The position numbers and the translations under genes were made by a program. Of a DNA stretch of 64,000 bases, positions 17,295 through 25,463 are shown in pieces. The notes beneath the pieces are model-generated. The model made no database searches. It was not told where the DNA came from and saw only the letters and a list, made by a program, of their open reading frames with translations. This DNA is from Rhizobium albus. GTDB taxonomy: Bacteria > Pseudomonadota > Alphaproteobacteria > Rhizobiales > Rhizobiaceae. The first letter of the stretch is position 1. The number at the start of each line of letters is the position of its first letter. The stretch is from contig BSNO01000004.1 of assembly GCA_030160035.1 (NCBI GenBank), positions 703,076-767,075 on the forward strand, in the 5' to 3' direction.

Positions 17295-17981
17295 ATGCAG
17301 AGCCTGTCCACCGCGAAACTGGCAATCGCCGCCGTCGTTCTTGGTGTCCTGGCTGGTGCCGGGGCGGTATACGTGAAGGGCAGTCCTTCTGGCAATGACC
17401 GCACGCCGCCGATGAACGAAGTGGCGGCCGTTTCGCTTCAAGGCACCACCGAGGCGGCAAGCTGCCCGGCAACCGACGACCGGGTCGCAGCGCTGACCCC
17501 TGTCGCCACCGGCGCGGTTGCCGCGATGTCGCCCACAGAGACGCCGGTCTCGCTTGCCTCGCTCGGCTTCAAAGGCCCCGACGGCGCGCCGATGACGCTC
17601 GGCGATTTCGACGGCAAGACGCTGCTCGTCAATCTCTGGGCCACATGGTGCGCCCCCTGCCGGGAAGAGATGCCGGATCTCGCCGAGTTGCAGGAGACGA
17701 TGGGAGACGAAACGTTCGAGGTCGTGACCGTCAACATCGACTTGGGCGACGAAGAGAAGCCGCGTGCTTTCCTGGAAGAAATCGGCGTCGACAACCTCGC
17801 GCTGTACCGCGATGCGTCCATGGGCATCTTCAACGACCTCAAGGCCCAGGGCCTCGCCTTCGGCCTTCCCGTGACGCTCCTCATCGACGAAAACTCCTGC
17901 CTTATGGCCGCCATGAACGGCCCCGCCGCCTGGGCCGGCGACGACGCCATCAAGCTGGTGGAGACGGCGAAGGGGATCTAG
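17295..17981 (+). CDS. tlpA: TlpA-family thiol:disulfide oxidoreductase
   Basis: 228 residues: an N-terminal membrane anchor at about 7-27, an Ala/Thr-rich linker, and a thioredoxin fold facing the periplasm. The active site is '[13 protein letters not shown]' (C119, C122), and '[12 protein letters not shown]' supplies the cis-proline. In Bradyrhizobium TlpA reduces ScoI and CoxB during copper-A centre assembly of cytochrome oxidase. ATG 17295 has GAGGGA 8 bases upstream and is preferred to a TTG at 17277. An extra cysteine (C57) lies in the linker, as in other TlpA proteins. It diverges from argH, the usual rhizobial order. Confidence 0.9.
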   Translation: MQSLSTAKLAIAAVVLGVLAGAGAVYVKGSPSGNDRTPPMNEVAAVSLQGTTEAASCPATDDRVAALTPVATGAVAAMSPTETPVSLASLGFKGPDGAPMTLGDFDGKTLLVNLWATWCAPCREEMPDLAELQETMGDETFEVVTVNIDLGDEEKPRAFLEEIGVDNLALYRDASMGIFNDLKAQGLAFGLPVTLLIDENSCLMAAMNGPAAWAGDDAIKLVETAKGI

Positions 17982-17990
17982 GCGAGTATT

Positions 17991-18034
17991 GTGGCCACCC
18001 TCGTCCTTCGACGGGCTCAGGATGAGGGTGGAGG
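17991..18034 (+). repeat. REP-like palindromic repeat, family A, copy R1
   Basis: A 44-base imperfect palindrome with ends CCACCCTC/GAGGGTGG and core CCTTCGACGGGCTCAGGA. It starts 10 bases after the tlpA stop. R2 (18115-18157) is the same sequence inverted, with a single mismatch. Confidence 0.9.
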
Positions 18035-18114
18035 TTAATCCGTCTCGACCATGTCCGGGATTGCGTGTGCGTTTCGATGCGAACTTAATGCATCGCTTGC
18101 CGAGCCGAAGCTTG

Positions 18115-18157
18115 CTCCACCCTCATCCTGAGCCCGTCGAAGGGCGAGGGTGGCCAC
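18115..18157 (-). repeat. REP-like palindromic repeat, family A, copy R2 (inverted)
   Basis: Inverted partner of R1, separated from it by 80 bases, so R1 and R2 could form one long cruciform or hairpin. It ends 10 bases before the stop codon of the GIY-YIG nuclease gene. Confidence 0.9.
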
Positions 18158-18167
18158 AGTGATCGTT

Positions 18168-18461
18168 TTAATCCAGTTGCCGACGCGTGCGCGACAATTC
18201 GGGCAGCGCTTCATAATCGTACCGCATCAAGGCTTCTTTCTTGGCGCGCGACCAGCCCTTGATCTGTCGCTCACGGGCGATTGCGTCGATGATGCGGTCG
18301 TAGCATTCGTGAAAAACGAGATGCACGGGACGACGCTTCTTCGTGTAGCCGTCGTAGACGCCCTCGTTGTGTTCCCACACGCGCGCCTCGATGTCCTGCT
18401 TGGTCAGGCCAGTGTAATAGGAGCCGTCGGAGCAGCGCAAAATGTAAACGGTGGCTTCCAT
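18168..18461 (-). CDS. GIY-YIG domain nuclease, repeat-flanked
   Basis: A 97-residue stand-alone GIY-YIG domain of the UPF0213 (YhbQ-like) type. Expected motifs are present: Y6-I-L, Y15-Y-T-G18, the arginine R28 in 'RVWEHN', and the catalytic metal-binding glutamate E64 in 'ARERQIKGW'. The start at 18461 is well supported by AAAGGGG five bases upstream. The open frame continues upstream to 18569 but there it only reads through repeat R3, giving the 'HPELVEGRG' peptide that such repeats encode; that part is rejected. Two inverted repeat pairs bracket the gene between tlpA and the hydroxyacyl-CoA dehydrogenase gene. Small GIY-YIG proteins are diverse; its substrate is unknown. Confidence 0.88.
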   Translation of the reverse strand: MEATVYILRCSDGSYYTGLTKQDIEARVWEHNEGVYDGYTKKRRPVHLVFHECYDRIIDAIARERQIKGWSRAKKEALMRYDYEALPELSRTRRQLD

Positions 18462-18511
18462 GATTACCCCTTTATCGCGCCGTCCGGTGAGGATGGCATT
18501 GAAGCGGCATC

Positions 18512-18553
18512 GTGGCCACCCTCGCCCTTCGACAAGCTCAGGATGAGGGTAGG
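18512..18553 (+). repeat. REP-like palindromic repeat, family A, copy R3
   Basis: Same orientation as R1, with core CCTTCGACAAGCTCAGGA. It lies 50 bases upstream of the GIY-YIG start codon on the other side of the gene. Confidence 0.9.
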
Positions 18554-18637
18554 CGGTCGTGCCGCGCAAGTGTCCAGATCAACTCGTCTGTTTGATCAGC
18601 AATACGGCTGATGCTGGCAGCGGCAGAACAACCCTTC

Positions 18638-18678
18638 CTCCACCCTCATCCTGAGCCTGTCGAAGGGCGAGGGTGGCC
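18638..18678 (-). repeat. REP-like palindromic repeat, family A, copy R4 (inverted)
   Basis: Inverted partner of R3 at 84-base spacing, nearly the same spacing as R1-R2. It ends 20 bases before the stop codon of the hydroxyacyl-CoA dehydrogenase gene. Confidence 0.9.
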
Positions 18679-18698
18679 CGGATGTGTCCGGAAAAGTC

Positions 18699-19580
18699 CT
18701 ACCGCGTTGGAACGGGCACTTCACCGCGATAATCGTAGAACCCGCGGCCGGATTTGCGGCCGAGCCAGCCGGCTTCGACGTATTTTACGAGGAGCGGGCA
18801 GGGGCGGTATTTGCTGTCGGCGAGGCCGTCATAAAGCACCTGCATGATCGAGAGGCAGGTGTCGAGGCCGATGAAGTCGGCGAGTTGCAGCGGACCCATC
18901 GGGTGGTTGGCACCGAGCTTCATCGCGGTGTCGATCGCTTCGACGGTGCCGACACCCTCGTAGAGCGTATAGATCGCCTCATTGATCATCGGCAGCAGGA
19001 TGCGGTTGACGATGAAGGCCGGGAAGTCTTCCGCAACCGTGATCGTCTTGTCGAGCGAGGCGACGAACTTATTGGCGGACTGGAACGTCTCGTCTTCCGT
19101 TGCGATGCCGCGGACCAGCTCCACCAGCTTCATCACCGGAACCGGGTTCATGAAGTGAATGCCGATGAAGCGTTCGGGCCTGTCGGTGGCCGAGGCGAGC
19201 CGTGTGATGGACAGTGACGAAGTGTTGGTGGCGAGGATCGCTTCCGGATTGAGAGCCGGGCACAGCTGCTGGTAGATCTTGCGCTTGACGGTTTCGTCTT
19301 CCGTCGCGGCCTCGATGACGAGATCCATCGACGCCAGATCGTCCATGGTGGGAGCGGCTTTGATCAGCGACAGCGCCTTGCTGCGCTCTTCTTCCGGCAG
19401 CTTTGCCGAGGATACCTGGCGCGCGAGGTTGCCGTTGATCGTCGCGAGCCCCGCTTCGATGCGCTCGGTCGTCACATCGTGAAGACGGACGTCATACCCA
19501 GCAAGAGCACAGACCTGGGCGATGCCGCAGCCCATCTGTCCCGCGCCCACCACGCCCACGCTACGAATTGTGCTGGTCAT
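18699..19580 (-). CDS. 3-hydroxybutyryl-CoA dehydrogenase
   Basis: The 293-residue protein has an N-terminal Rossmann fold 'GVVGAGQMGCGIAQVCA' (residues 9-25), the catalytic His region 'IGIHFMNPVPVMKLVELV', and the C-terminal helical domain 'DFPAFIVNRILLPMINEA' and 'NHPMGPLQLADFIGLD', ending 'GRGFYDY'. It interconverts 3-hydroxybutyryl-CoA and acetoacetyl-CoA with NAD(H). ATG 19580 starts at the conserved N-terminus; the frame extends 31 codons upstream without conserved sequence. The gene is downstream of etfB-etfA on the same strand (105 bp gap), a common arrangement linking acyl-CoA oxidation to electron transfer flavoprotein. Confidence 0.93.
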   Translation of the reverse strand: MTSTIRSVGVVGAGQMGCGIAQVCALAGYDVRLHDVTTERIEAGLATINGNLARQVSSAKLPEEERSKALSLIKAAPTMDDLASMDLVIEAATEDETVKRKIYQQLCPALNPEAILATNTSSLSITRLASATDRPERFIGIHFMNPVPVMKLVELVRGIATEDETFQSANKFVASLDKTITVAEDFPAFIVNRILLPMINEAIYTLYEGVGTVEAIDTAMKLGANHPMGPLQLADFIGLDTCLSIMQVLYDGLADSKYRPCPLLVKYVEAGWLGRKSGRGFYDYRGEVPVPTR

Positions 19581-19685
19581 TGACCCTCTGGTTCCGCCAT
19601 GTCCTGAAAGAATGAGGGAAACTAGCGTGGCCGGGTGGCATGCGTCCACCCCGGCCAGCGCTCTAATGTGCAAATCGGCGGGTGG

Positions 19686-20615
19686 TCAGAGCGCTTTTTC
19701 GAGTTCCGGAAGCGCCGTGAAGAGATCGGCGACCAGACCGTAATCGGCGACCTGGAAGATCGGTGCCTCTTCGTCCTTGTTGATCGCGACGATCACCTTG
19801 GAATCCTTCATGCCGGCGAGGTGCTGGATCGCGCCGGAGATGCCGCAGGCAATGTAGAGATCGGGCGCAACCACCTTGCCGGTCTGGCCGACCTGCCAGT
19901 CGTTCGGCGCGTAGCCGGCGTCGACGGCAGCGCGCGAAGCGCCGACGGCTGCGCCGAGCTTGTCGGCAAGCGGCAGCATCACTTCCTCGAACTTCTCCTT
20001 GGAGCCGAGCGCACGCCCGCCGGAAACGATGATCTTCGCGGAGGTCAGTTCCGGACGATCGGTTTCGGCAATCGCCTCGCCGACGAAGGACGACACGCCC
20101 GGATTGTCACCGGCGTCGATTGTCTCGACGCTCGCCGAGCCGCCCTCGCCAGCCGCCTGGAAAGAGGCGGTGCGCACGGTGATCACCTTCTTCGCGTCGG
20201 TCGTCTGCACGGTCTGCAGCGCGTTGCCGGCATAGATCGGCCGCTTGAAGGTCGTCGCGTCGATGACCTCGATGATGTCGGACAATTGCATCACGTCGAG
20301 CAGCGCAGCGACGCGCGGAAGCACGTTCTTGCCCATGGTGGTCGCAGGCGCGATGACCGTGTCGTAGTTGGCGGCGAGCTTCGCGATCAGTGCCGCGGTC
20401 GGCTCGGCGAGGCGGTGTTCCAGGCTGTCGGCATCGGCCAGCAAAACCTTGGCGACACCCTCAAGCTTGGCAGCTGCGTCGGCGGCGGCCTGCGCGCCCT
20501 TGCCGGCGACGAGGACGTGGACGTCTCCACCGATCTTGGATGCAGCCGAAAGCGCCTTCGCCGTCTGGTCGGAAAGCGTTGCATTGTCGTGTTCAGCGAC
20601 GAGAAGAATGGTCAT
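19686..20615 (-). CDS. etfA: Electron transfer flavoprotein subunit alpha
   Basis: The 309-residue protein starts '[18 protein letters not shown]'. The C-terminal FAD domain carries '[20 protein letters not shown]', '[20 protein letters not shown]' and '[20 protein letters not shown]', diagnostic of EtfA. With EtfB it accepts electrons from acyl-CoA dehydrogenases and passes them to ETF:quinone oxidoreductase. AGGGAG lies 9 bases before ATG 20615. A strongly structured 84-bp gap separates it from etfB upstream, which may adjust the stoichiometry of the two subunits; that is inference. Confidence 0.95.
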   Translation of the reverse strand: MTILLVAEHDNATLSDQTAKALSAASKIGGDVHVLVAGKGAQAAADAAAKLEGVAKVLLADADSLEHRLAEPTAALIAKLAANYDTVIAPATTMGKNVLPRVAALLDVMQLSDIIEVIDATTFKRPIYAGNALQTVQTTDAKKVITVRTASFQAAGEGGSASVETIDAGDNPGVSSFVGEAIAETDRPELTSAKIIVSGGRALGSKEKFEEVMLPLADKLGAAVGASRAAVDAGYAPNDWQVGQTGKVVAPDLYIACGISGAIQHLAGMKDSKVIVAINKDEEAPIFQVADYGLVADLFTALPELEKAL

Positions 20616-20635
20616 CTGTCGTTTCTCCCTTGAGC

Positions 20636-20688
20636 GCGTTGGCGGGCTCAAGGCGTCGCGGTCTTTCGACCGAGCCTCGGGCCAACGC
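20636..20688 (-). promoter_or_regulatory. Nested hairpin between etfB and etfA
   Basis: Three concentric arms: GCGTTGGC (20636-20643) with GCCAACGC (20681-20688), GGCT (20645-20648) with AGCC (20673-20676), and CGGTC (20659-20663) with GACCG (20668-20672) around TTTC. It fills most of the intercistronic gap. No T-run follows, so it is more likely an mRNA processing or stability element than a terminator. Confidence 0.5.
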
Positions 20689-20699
20689 TGAAAATCACA

Positions 20700-21449
20700 T
20701 CAAAGCACGCCGGCTTCGTTCTTGAGCTTCTGCACGAGTTCCTCGACGGAGCCGACCTTGACCCCTGCCGATCGGCCGGCGGGTTCCTCGGTCTTCAGGA
20801 CCTTGAGGCGCGGCGCGGTGTCGATCCCGAAATCAGCCGGCGTCTTCTTGTCGAGCGGCTTCTTCTTGGCCTTCATGATGTTCGGCAGCGATGCATAGCG
20901 TGGTTCGTTGAGGCGCAGATCCGTCGTCACGACGGCTGGCAGCTTCAGCTCCACGGTCTGCAGGCCGCCATCGACTTCGCGGGTCACATTGACCTTGCCA
21001 TCGCCGAGTTCGACCTTGGAGGCAAAGGTACCCTGACCCCAGCCGAGCAGCGCCGAAAGCATCTGGCCGGTCTGGTTCGAGTCGTCGTCGATCGCCTGCT
21101 TGCCGAGAATGACGAGATTGGGATTTTCTTCCGCCACGACGGCCTTGAGCAGCTTGGCGACGGCCAGCGGCTCGACCACGTCGTCGGTCTGGATCAGGAG
21201 CGCGCGGTCGGCACCCATGGCAAGCCCGGTGCGCAGCGTTTCCTCGGCCTTTGCCGGACCGACGGAGACGACGACGACTTCCTCGGCCTTGCCGGCTTCC
21301 TTGAGCCGCAACGCCTCTTCGACGGCGATCTCATCGAACGGGTTCATCGACATCTTCACGTTGTTCAGTTCGACGCCTGAACCGTCCGCCTTGACGCGGA
21401 TCTTCACGTTGTAATCGACCACCCTTTTTACCGGCACGAGGATCTTCAT
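20700..21449 (-). CDS. etfB: Electron transfer flavoprotein subunit beta
   Basis: The 249-residue protein begins '[20 protein letters not shown]' and contains the AMP-binding and signature regions of EtfB: '[16 protein letters not shown]', '[20 protein letters not shown]' and '[20 protein letters not shown]', with the recognition-loop leucine region typical of partner binding. It forms the EtfAB heterodimer with the downstream gene. ATG 21449 is the conserved start; 30 extra codons upstream in frame are not family-like. The order etfB-etfA-hydroxyacyl-CoA dehydrogenase on one strand suggests an operon. Confidence 0.95.
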   Translation of the reverse strand: MKILVPVKRVVDYNVKIRVKADGSGVELNNVKMSMNPFDEIAVEEALRLKEAGKAEEVVVVSVGPAKAEETLRTGLAMGADRALLIQTDDVVEPLAVAKLLKAVVAEENPNLVILGKQAIDDDSNQTGQMLSALLGWGQGTFASKVELGDGKVNVTREVDGGLQTVELKLPAVVTTDLRLNEPRYASLPNIMKAKKKPLDKKTPADFGIDTAPRLKVLKTEEPAGRSAGVKVGSVEELVQKLKNEAGVL

Positions 21450-21616
21450 TCTCTTCCCTTTCTCAAACGCGGTCTTCGACGCGGACAGGCTGTTTATCAG
21501 CGCATTGTCACCGACAGGCGCCCGATTTGCGACATGCATACGCCAATCGCCGGGGATTTCAATCGCAGCCGGTGCCGCTCGACTGGGTCGAGCACTAGCT
21601 TACGCTTACGTAAAAG

Positions 21617-22363
21617 TCAAACGTCGCGGCGGATGGCGGGCACCACCGTCACGGCGCGTGGCCGCACGATCCGGCGGTCGAAAAGCGGCACGTCGCGCCG
21701 CTTCATCAGGGGCAACAGCACCAGCCCGGCGATGATGCCACCTGCATGTGCGGCCCAGGAAACTTCGCCACCGATATCGATGACGAGCATGCCGAACTGG
21801 TAGGCGATCCACGCGATGAGCGCCAAATAGGCAGGGACGGGCACGGGAATGCGGCCGAAGACGAGGACCCAGAGTCTGACGCGCGGATGAAGCAGGAGAT
21901 AGGCGGCCACCACGCCCGAGGCGGCACCGGACGCGCCGATCAACGGCACCTCGGAAAAGGGATAGAGAAACCCGTGCGCCATCGCAGCGGCGGCAGCGCA
22001 GACGAGGTAGAAGAGGAGGAAGCGCACATGCCCCATCGCATCCTCGACATTGTCGCCGAACACCCAGAGAAAGGCCATGTTGCCCGCAAGGTGCAGAAGA
22101 CCGCCATGCAGGAAGGCATAGGTGATGTAGGTTGCAGCGTCGGGCACGATGGCCAGCGCCGGCGCAAGATCGAGATGGCCGTTGGCCACTGCGGGAATGT
22201 AGCCGAGACCGTAGACCGTCGCGAGCACCGCTTCGCTGTCGAGCCCGTCCATCGCCGTCGTGAGATAGATGATGACGTTGGCGGCGATCAGTCCGAGGGT
22301 GACCACCTGCAGCCGGATGTGCCGAAGATCGTTGGCGTCGTGGATCGGAACGAACATCGCCAC
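21617..22363 (-). CDS. Rhomboid-family intramembrane serine protease
   Basis: A 248-residue polytopic protein with about six to seven helices. The catalytic serine lies in 'LIGASGAASGVVAAYLLLH' (GxSG), the catalytic histidine in 'VSWAAHAGGIIAGLVLLP', and the loop-1 region is 'LHGGLLHLAGNMAFLWVFGD', where HxxxN supplies the oxyanion hole. All catalytic residues are present, so it should cleave transmembrane substrates in the inner membrane; the substrate is unknown. The nearby start codons at 22363 and 22357 are alternatives. It is followed on the same strand only by the etf cluster (167 bp gap); the upstream adenosyltransferase stop is 22 bp away, so co-transcription is likely. Confidence 0.92.
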   Translation of the reverse strand: MAMFVPIHDANDLRHIRLQVVTLGLIAANVIIYLTTAMDGLDSEAVLATVYGLGYIPAVANGHLDLAPALAIVPDAATYITYAFLHGGLLHLAGNMAFLWVFGDNVEDAMGHVRFLLFYLVCAAAAAMAHGFLYPFSEVPLIGASGAASGVVAAYLLLHPRVRLWVLVFGRIPVPVPAYLALIAWIAYQFGMLVIDIGGEVSWAAHAGGIIAGLVLLPLMKRRDVPLFDRRIVRPRAVTVVPAIRRDV

Positions 22364-22385
22364 TCCCGATGGCTGGTTTCAGGCG

Positions 22386-22958
22386 TCAGCGGTTCTTGCC
22401 TGGAACCCACAGAACGTCGCCTGCGCCATTGTCGTTGGCATGGCGTGCTGCGACGAACAGGAAATCCGAGACGCGGTTGATGTAGCGCAGCGCTTCGGGA
22501 TTGATCGTCTCCCTGGCCGCAAGCGTCACCATCGCCCGTTCTGCGCGGCGTGCAATCGTGCGCGCAAGGTGGAGGTGGGTGGCGAGCGGGGAGCCGGCCG
22601 GCAGCACAAAGGATTTCAACGGCTCGAGATCCGCATTCAGCCGATCGATTTCCGTTTCCAGCCAGTCGACCTGGGCTGCAACGATGCGCAGAGGCTCGTA
22701 GTCCAGTTTCTCGTCAGTATGGGGCGTGGCGAGGTCGGCGCCGAGATCGAAGAAGTCGTTCTGGATGCGCGAGAGCACCGCATCGAGTTCGCTCCCCTGC
22801 GTGTGGAGCCGCGCCATCCCGATCGTGCAATTGGCCTCGTCGACGGTGCCGAACGCTTCAATGCGGGCGTCGTCCTTGGCGCGCCGATCACCGCTGACAA
22901 GGCCGGTGCTGCCGTCGTCTCCGGTGCGCGTGTAGATCTTGTTCAGTCGAACCATCAT
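22386..22958 (-). CDS. Cob(I)yrinic acid a,c-diamide adenosyltransferase (PduO type)
   Basis: The 190-residue protein begins 'MMVRLNKIYTRTGDDGSTGL', the ATP-binding N-terminal motif of PduO-type ATP:cob(I)alamin adenosyltransferases, and contains 'GTVDEANCTIGMAR' and 'SPLATHLHLARTIARRAERA', where the conserved Arg/Glu residues contact ATP and corrinoid. It transfers the 5'-deoxyadenosyl group to cobalt to form adenosylcobalamin. It sits between a HIG1-type membrane protein and the rhomboid gene, the same order as in related Rhizobiales. No cobalamin riboswitch is visible upstream; the 27-bp gap to the next gene suggests one operon. Confidence 0.92.
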   Translation of the reverse strand: MMVRLNKIYTRTGDDGSTGLVSGDRRAKDDARIEAFGTVDEANCTIGMARLHTQGSELDAVLSRIQNDFFDLGADLATPHTDEKLDYEPLRIVAAQVDWLETEIDRLNADLEPLKSFVLPAGSPLATHLHLARTIARRAERAMVTLAARETINPEALRYINRVSDFLFVAARHANDNGAGDVLWVPGKNR

Positions 22959-22985
22959 TCGTCCCCCCGCATTCTCGCTGCGCGA

Positions 22986-23183
22986 TCAGCGCCCGCCATT
23001 CGTCAGCAACAGCGTCACCACGATGAGAACGATCGCGATGAACTGCAGGAGAATGCGCATCTGCATCAGCTTGTTCGACGTGACGCCATCGCCGCCCCGC
23101 ATCATGTGAAACAAGCCGCGCACGAGCACGACCGCGACGGCGGCCATGACGATGATGGCGAGGGCGTAAGTGATGTTTTCCAT
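22986..23183 (-). CDS. HIG1-type twin transmembrane protein
   Basis: A 65-residue protein with two helices ('ITYALAIIVMAAVAVVLVRGL' region and 'ILLQFIAIVLIVVTLLLT') joined by 'FHMMRGGDGVTSNKLMQMR'. The SNKLMQMRI stretch between helices is the HIG1 domain signature; eukaryotic HIG1 proteins are respiratory-supercomplex factors, while bacterial ones are of uncertain role. It is upstream of and probably co-transcribed with the adenosyltransferase gene. Confidence 0.85.
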   Translation of the reverse strand: MENITYALAIIVMAAVAVVLVRGLFHMMRGGDGVTSNKLMQMRILLQFIAIVLIVVTLLLTNGGR

Positions 23184-23292
23184 ATCAGGTTACTTCTTGC
23201 GCTGTGGCGTATGAGAACACCACACATAGGACGTTGCGCCTGCTTTGCCACATTCCATCCGCTCACGGAAAGTGTGTCGCAATGACGCCATG

Positions 23293-24129
23293 TCAGGGCT
23301 CCTGCCGGGCCAGCATGTTGTAGAAGAAGCCTGCCGGCAAAATGCGCTTCATCGCGACGCCGAGCTTGGCCGGACGTGTGACCGCATAATGCGGCCGTGG
23401 TTTCGGAGAATTCAGCGCGTGGGTCAGAACGGCATGCACGGCATCCGGGCCGAGCTTGTTCTTGGACTTGACCCCACCTTGGCGCAGGCGGGCAAGCTGT
23501 TTTTCATACGCGGGGCGATGAACCGAGTTCTCGATGTCGATGTATTTATCCACGTAGCGCAGCGCGTTGATCGCGATCTTCGATTCGATCGGGCCCGGCT
23601 CGATCAGGCTGACATGGATGCCGGAGCCCGTCAGTTCCATGCGCATGGTGAGACTGAGCGCCTCGATCGCATGTTTCGATGCATTGTATGCCCCACGGTA
23701 AGGCATCGGAACCAGGCCGAGGATGGAAGAGCACTGCACAATGCGGCCATGTCCCTGTGCGCGCATGACCGGCACGATGCGCCGCGTGAGATCGTGCCAC
23801 CCGAAGACATTCGCCTCGAACTGCTCGCGCAATGCTTCGACCGGCAGGTCTTCCACCGCGCCGGGCTGGCTATAGGCGCCATTGTTGAAGACCGCGTCGA
23901 GCGTGCCACCTGTCGCAGCCATGACGGTCTCGAAAAGCGTCGCGATCGAGGTCGCGTCGCGGTAGTCCAGTTGAAAGGCCTCGATCCCTTCGGCTGCAAG
24001 TGCCGCAAGGTCGGCGTCGGTGCGGGCAGTGGCCAGCACGCGCCAGCCCTCAGCCTTCAAGGCCCGTGCGCAATAGGCGCCGATGCCCGATGAGCATCCG
24101 GTTAAGAGAATGGAACGTATTTGTGTCAT
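23293..24129 (-). CDS. Short-chain dehydrogenase/reductase (SDR family)
   Basis: A classical SDR of 278 residues: cofactor motif 'TGCSSGIG' (residues 10-17), 'NNGAYSQPGA' (NNAG-like), catalytic Ser in 'IVQCSSILGLVPM' and Y-x3-K as 'YNASK'. The C-terminal 'IEPGPIESKI' is also usual. The start at 24129 directly precedes the fold; the same frame stays open far upstream to 25044 but that part is antisense to the BrkB gene and carries no domain. Substrate cannot be read; relatives act on lipids, sugars or small carbonyls. It diverges from the BrkB gene with about 80 bp between starts. Confidence 0.9.
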   Translation of the reverse strand: MTQIRSILLTGCSSGIGAYCARALKAEGWRVLATARTDADLAALAAEGIEAFQLDYRDATSIATLFETVMAATGGTLDAVFNNGAYSQPGAVEDLPVEALREQFEANVFGWHDLTRRIVPVMRAQGHGRIVQCSSILGLVPMPYRGAYNASKHAIEALSLTMRMELTGSGIHVSLIEPGPIESKIAINALRYVDKYIDIENSVHRPAYEKQLARLRQGGVKSKNKLGPDAVHAVLTHALNSPKPRPHYAVTRPAKLGVAMKRILPAGFFYNMLARQEP

Positions 24130-24210
24130 GCTTGATGCACCGCTTGATGAGATGGGCGCGGAACGGTGCGCATTGCCGAACCGCCTGGGCTGAAGTGCGA
24201 CTTTACGAGA

Positions 24211-25059
24211 ATGGGCGTCTACAAGAAGACCTACCGGATAGCGCTCGACGCCTTCAACCACTTCAATGACGAAGATGGCTGGGCGATGGCGAGCCATGTC
24301 GCGCTCTCGACGATCATGGCGATCTTTCCCTTCATGATCTTCGGAACGGCGCTGGCCAGCTATCTTGGCGCCGATGCGTTTTCCGAGACAGCCGTGCATC
24401 TCATCTTCGACACCTGGCCGCAGACGGTCGCTGAGCCGATCGCGCGCGAAGTCGAGAATGTGCTGACGCAGGATCGTTTCGACCTTCTGACGATCGGTGT
24501 GCTTGCGGCGGCGTTCTTTGCTTCCAACGGTGTTGAAGCGTTGCGCATCTCGCTGAACCGTGCCTATCGGGTCGCCGATCGGCGGCCCTGGTATCTGACG
24601 CGAGCGCAGAGCCTTGGCTTCGTCTTCATCGCATCCTTCGTCTTCATGGCGATCAGCTTCCTGCTCGTCCTCGCCCCGCTCGCCGTGCGTCTGGCGCGCG
24701 AATGGCTGCCCTGGATGGATGCGACGACGTCGATGATCGACAATTGGCGCATCGTGGTGGCGGTTTCCGTCCTCATCATCGGTCTTGCGATCTCGCATCT
24801 CTGGCTGCCCGCCGGCCGCCGCAAGCTTGCGGAAGTTCTGCCGGGCGTCGGGCTCACCATCATCTGCTGGCTGGTGGCTGCCAGCCTCTTCGCGTCCTAC
24901 CTGCAGCGTTTTGCGACCTACGTGTCGACCTATGCGGGCCTCGCCTCCATCGTGATCGCGCTGTTCTTCCTCTACATCGTGGCGGCGATCTTCATCCTCG
25001 GCGCCGAAGTGAATGCCGCGATCCTGCGCTACCGTCAGATCCACAAGGACGATGTGTAA
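24211..25059 (+). CDS. YihY/BrkB-family inner membrane protein
   Basis: About 282 residues with six or more transmembrane helices. Family motifs are 'DGWAMASHVALSTIMAIFPF' near the N-terminus and 'LASIVIALFFLYIVAAIFIL' followed by 'GAEVNAAI' at the C-terminus. The YihY/BrkB family was once annotated as RNase BN and is now treated as a membrane protein of unknown transport or envelope function. The ATG at 24211 is preferred; a GTG 15 codons upstream (24166) is also in frame. Neither start has a strong ribosome binding site. Confidence 0.88.
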   Translation: MGVYKKTYRIALDAFNHFNDEDGWAMASHVALSTIMAIFPFMIFGTALASYLGADAFSETAVHLIFDTWPQTVAEPIAREVENVLTQDRFDLLTIGVLAAAFFASNGVEALRISLNRAYRVADRRPWYLTRAQSLGFVFIASFVFMAISFLLVLAPLAVRLAREWLPWMDATTSMIDNWRIVVAVSVLIIGLAISHLWLPAGRRKLAEVLPGVGLTIICWLVAASLFASYLQRFATYVSTYAGLASIVIALFFLYIVAAIFILGAEVNAAILRYRQIHKDDV

Positions 25060-25166
25060 TTTGCGGATGGCCGCTAGGACGCCGTTTACCCAATCTCGAC
25101 ATCCCCATCGCGCCCACCAACGCTCAGTGGTAATTTAGCAAAGGGTGAACTGTTGGAGGTGCGAGC

Positions 25167-25463
25167 ATGACGCTCGGGGATCTTTCAATTGAATGGTCCA
25201 CCATCTTTGCGATCCTCGCTCTGATGGGTGGATTTCTGGTCGGGCAGGCGATGGACGCCGTCATGGGCCGGCAGGGGTTTGGTGCCCTCGGCAACATGAT
25301 CGTGCTCGCCGCCGGGTTCTATCTCGGCCTGATGGCCTATGAAGCGATGCGCATGCCGATGGATGCAACGGAAATTCGATTTGCTGCCGGCATCGCGGGC
25401 GGCTTCGGATCGCTGTTCTTCCTGGCGGTGGTGAAGCGCATTCTCATGCGCATGGATTTCTAG
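25167..25463 (+). CDS. Small conserved-looking membrane protein, function unknown
   Basis: A 98-residue protein with three predicted helices ('IFAILALMGGFLVGQAMDAV', 'LGNMIVLAAGFYLGLMAYEA' and 'IRFAAGIAGGFGSLFFLAVV') and a short basic C-terminus 'KRILMRMDF'. I do not recognise a named family. The frame is supported by a clear AT-poor third position pattern and by GGAGGT 7 bases before the ATG. The stop codon overlaps the convergent gluQRS stop by 4 bases. Glycine-spaced helices suggest oligomerisation, as in small pore or holin-like proteins, but nothing more specific is justified. Confidence 0.65.
   Translation: MTLGDLSIEWSTIFAILALMGGFLVGQAMDAVMGRQGFGALGNMIVLAAGFYLGLMAYEAMRMPMDATEIRFAAGIAGGFGSLFFLAVVKRILMRMDF

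Noticed and set aside
18462..18569. Longer GIY-YIG protein starting upstream
   Set aside because: The extra residues are read-through of repeat R3; a good ribosome binding site marks the start at 18461.
17991..18678. CRISPR array
   Set aside because: The repeats are inverted palindromes in two pairs with unequal contents between them, not direct repeats with regular spacers, and no cas genes are present.
22959..23300. Cobalamin riboswitch near the adenosyltransferase gene
   Set aside because: The upstream space is filled by the HIG1-type gene and no B12-box-like structure is visible.
24130..25044. N-terminal extension of the SDR gene
   Set aside because: The frame stays open over the divergent BrkB gene, but the SDR fold starts at 24129 and the extension is charged low-complexity sequence.
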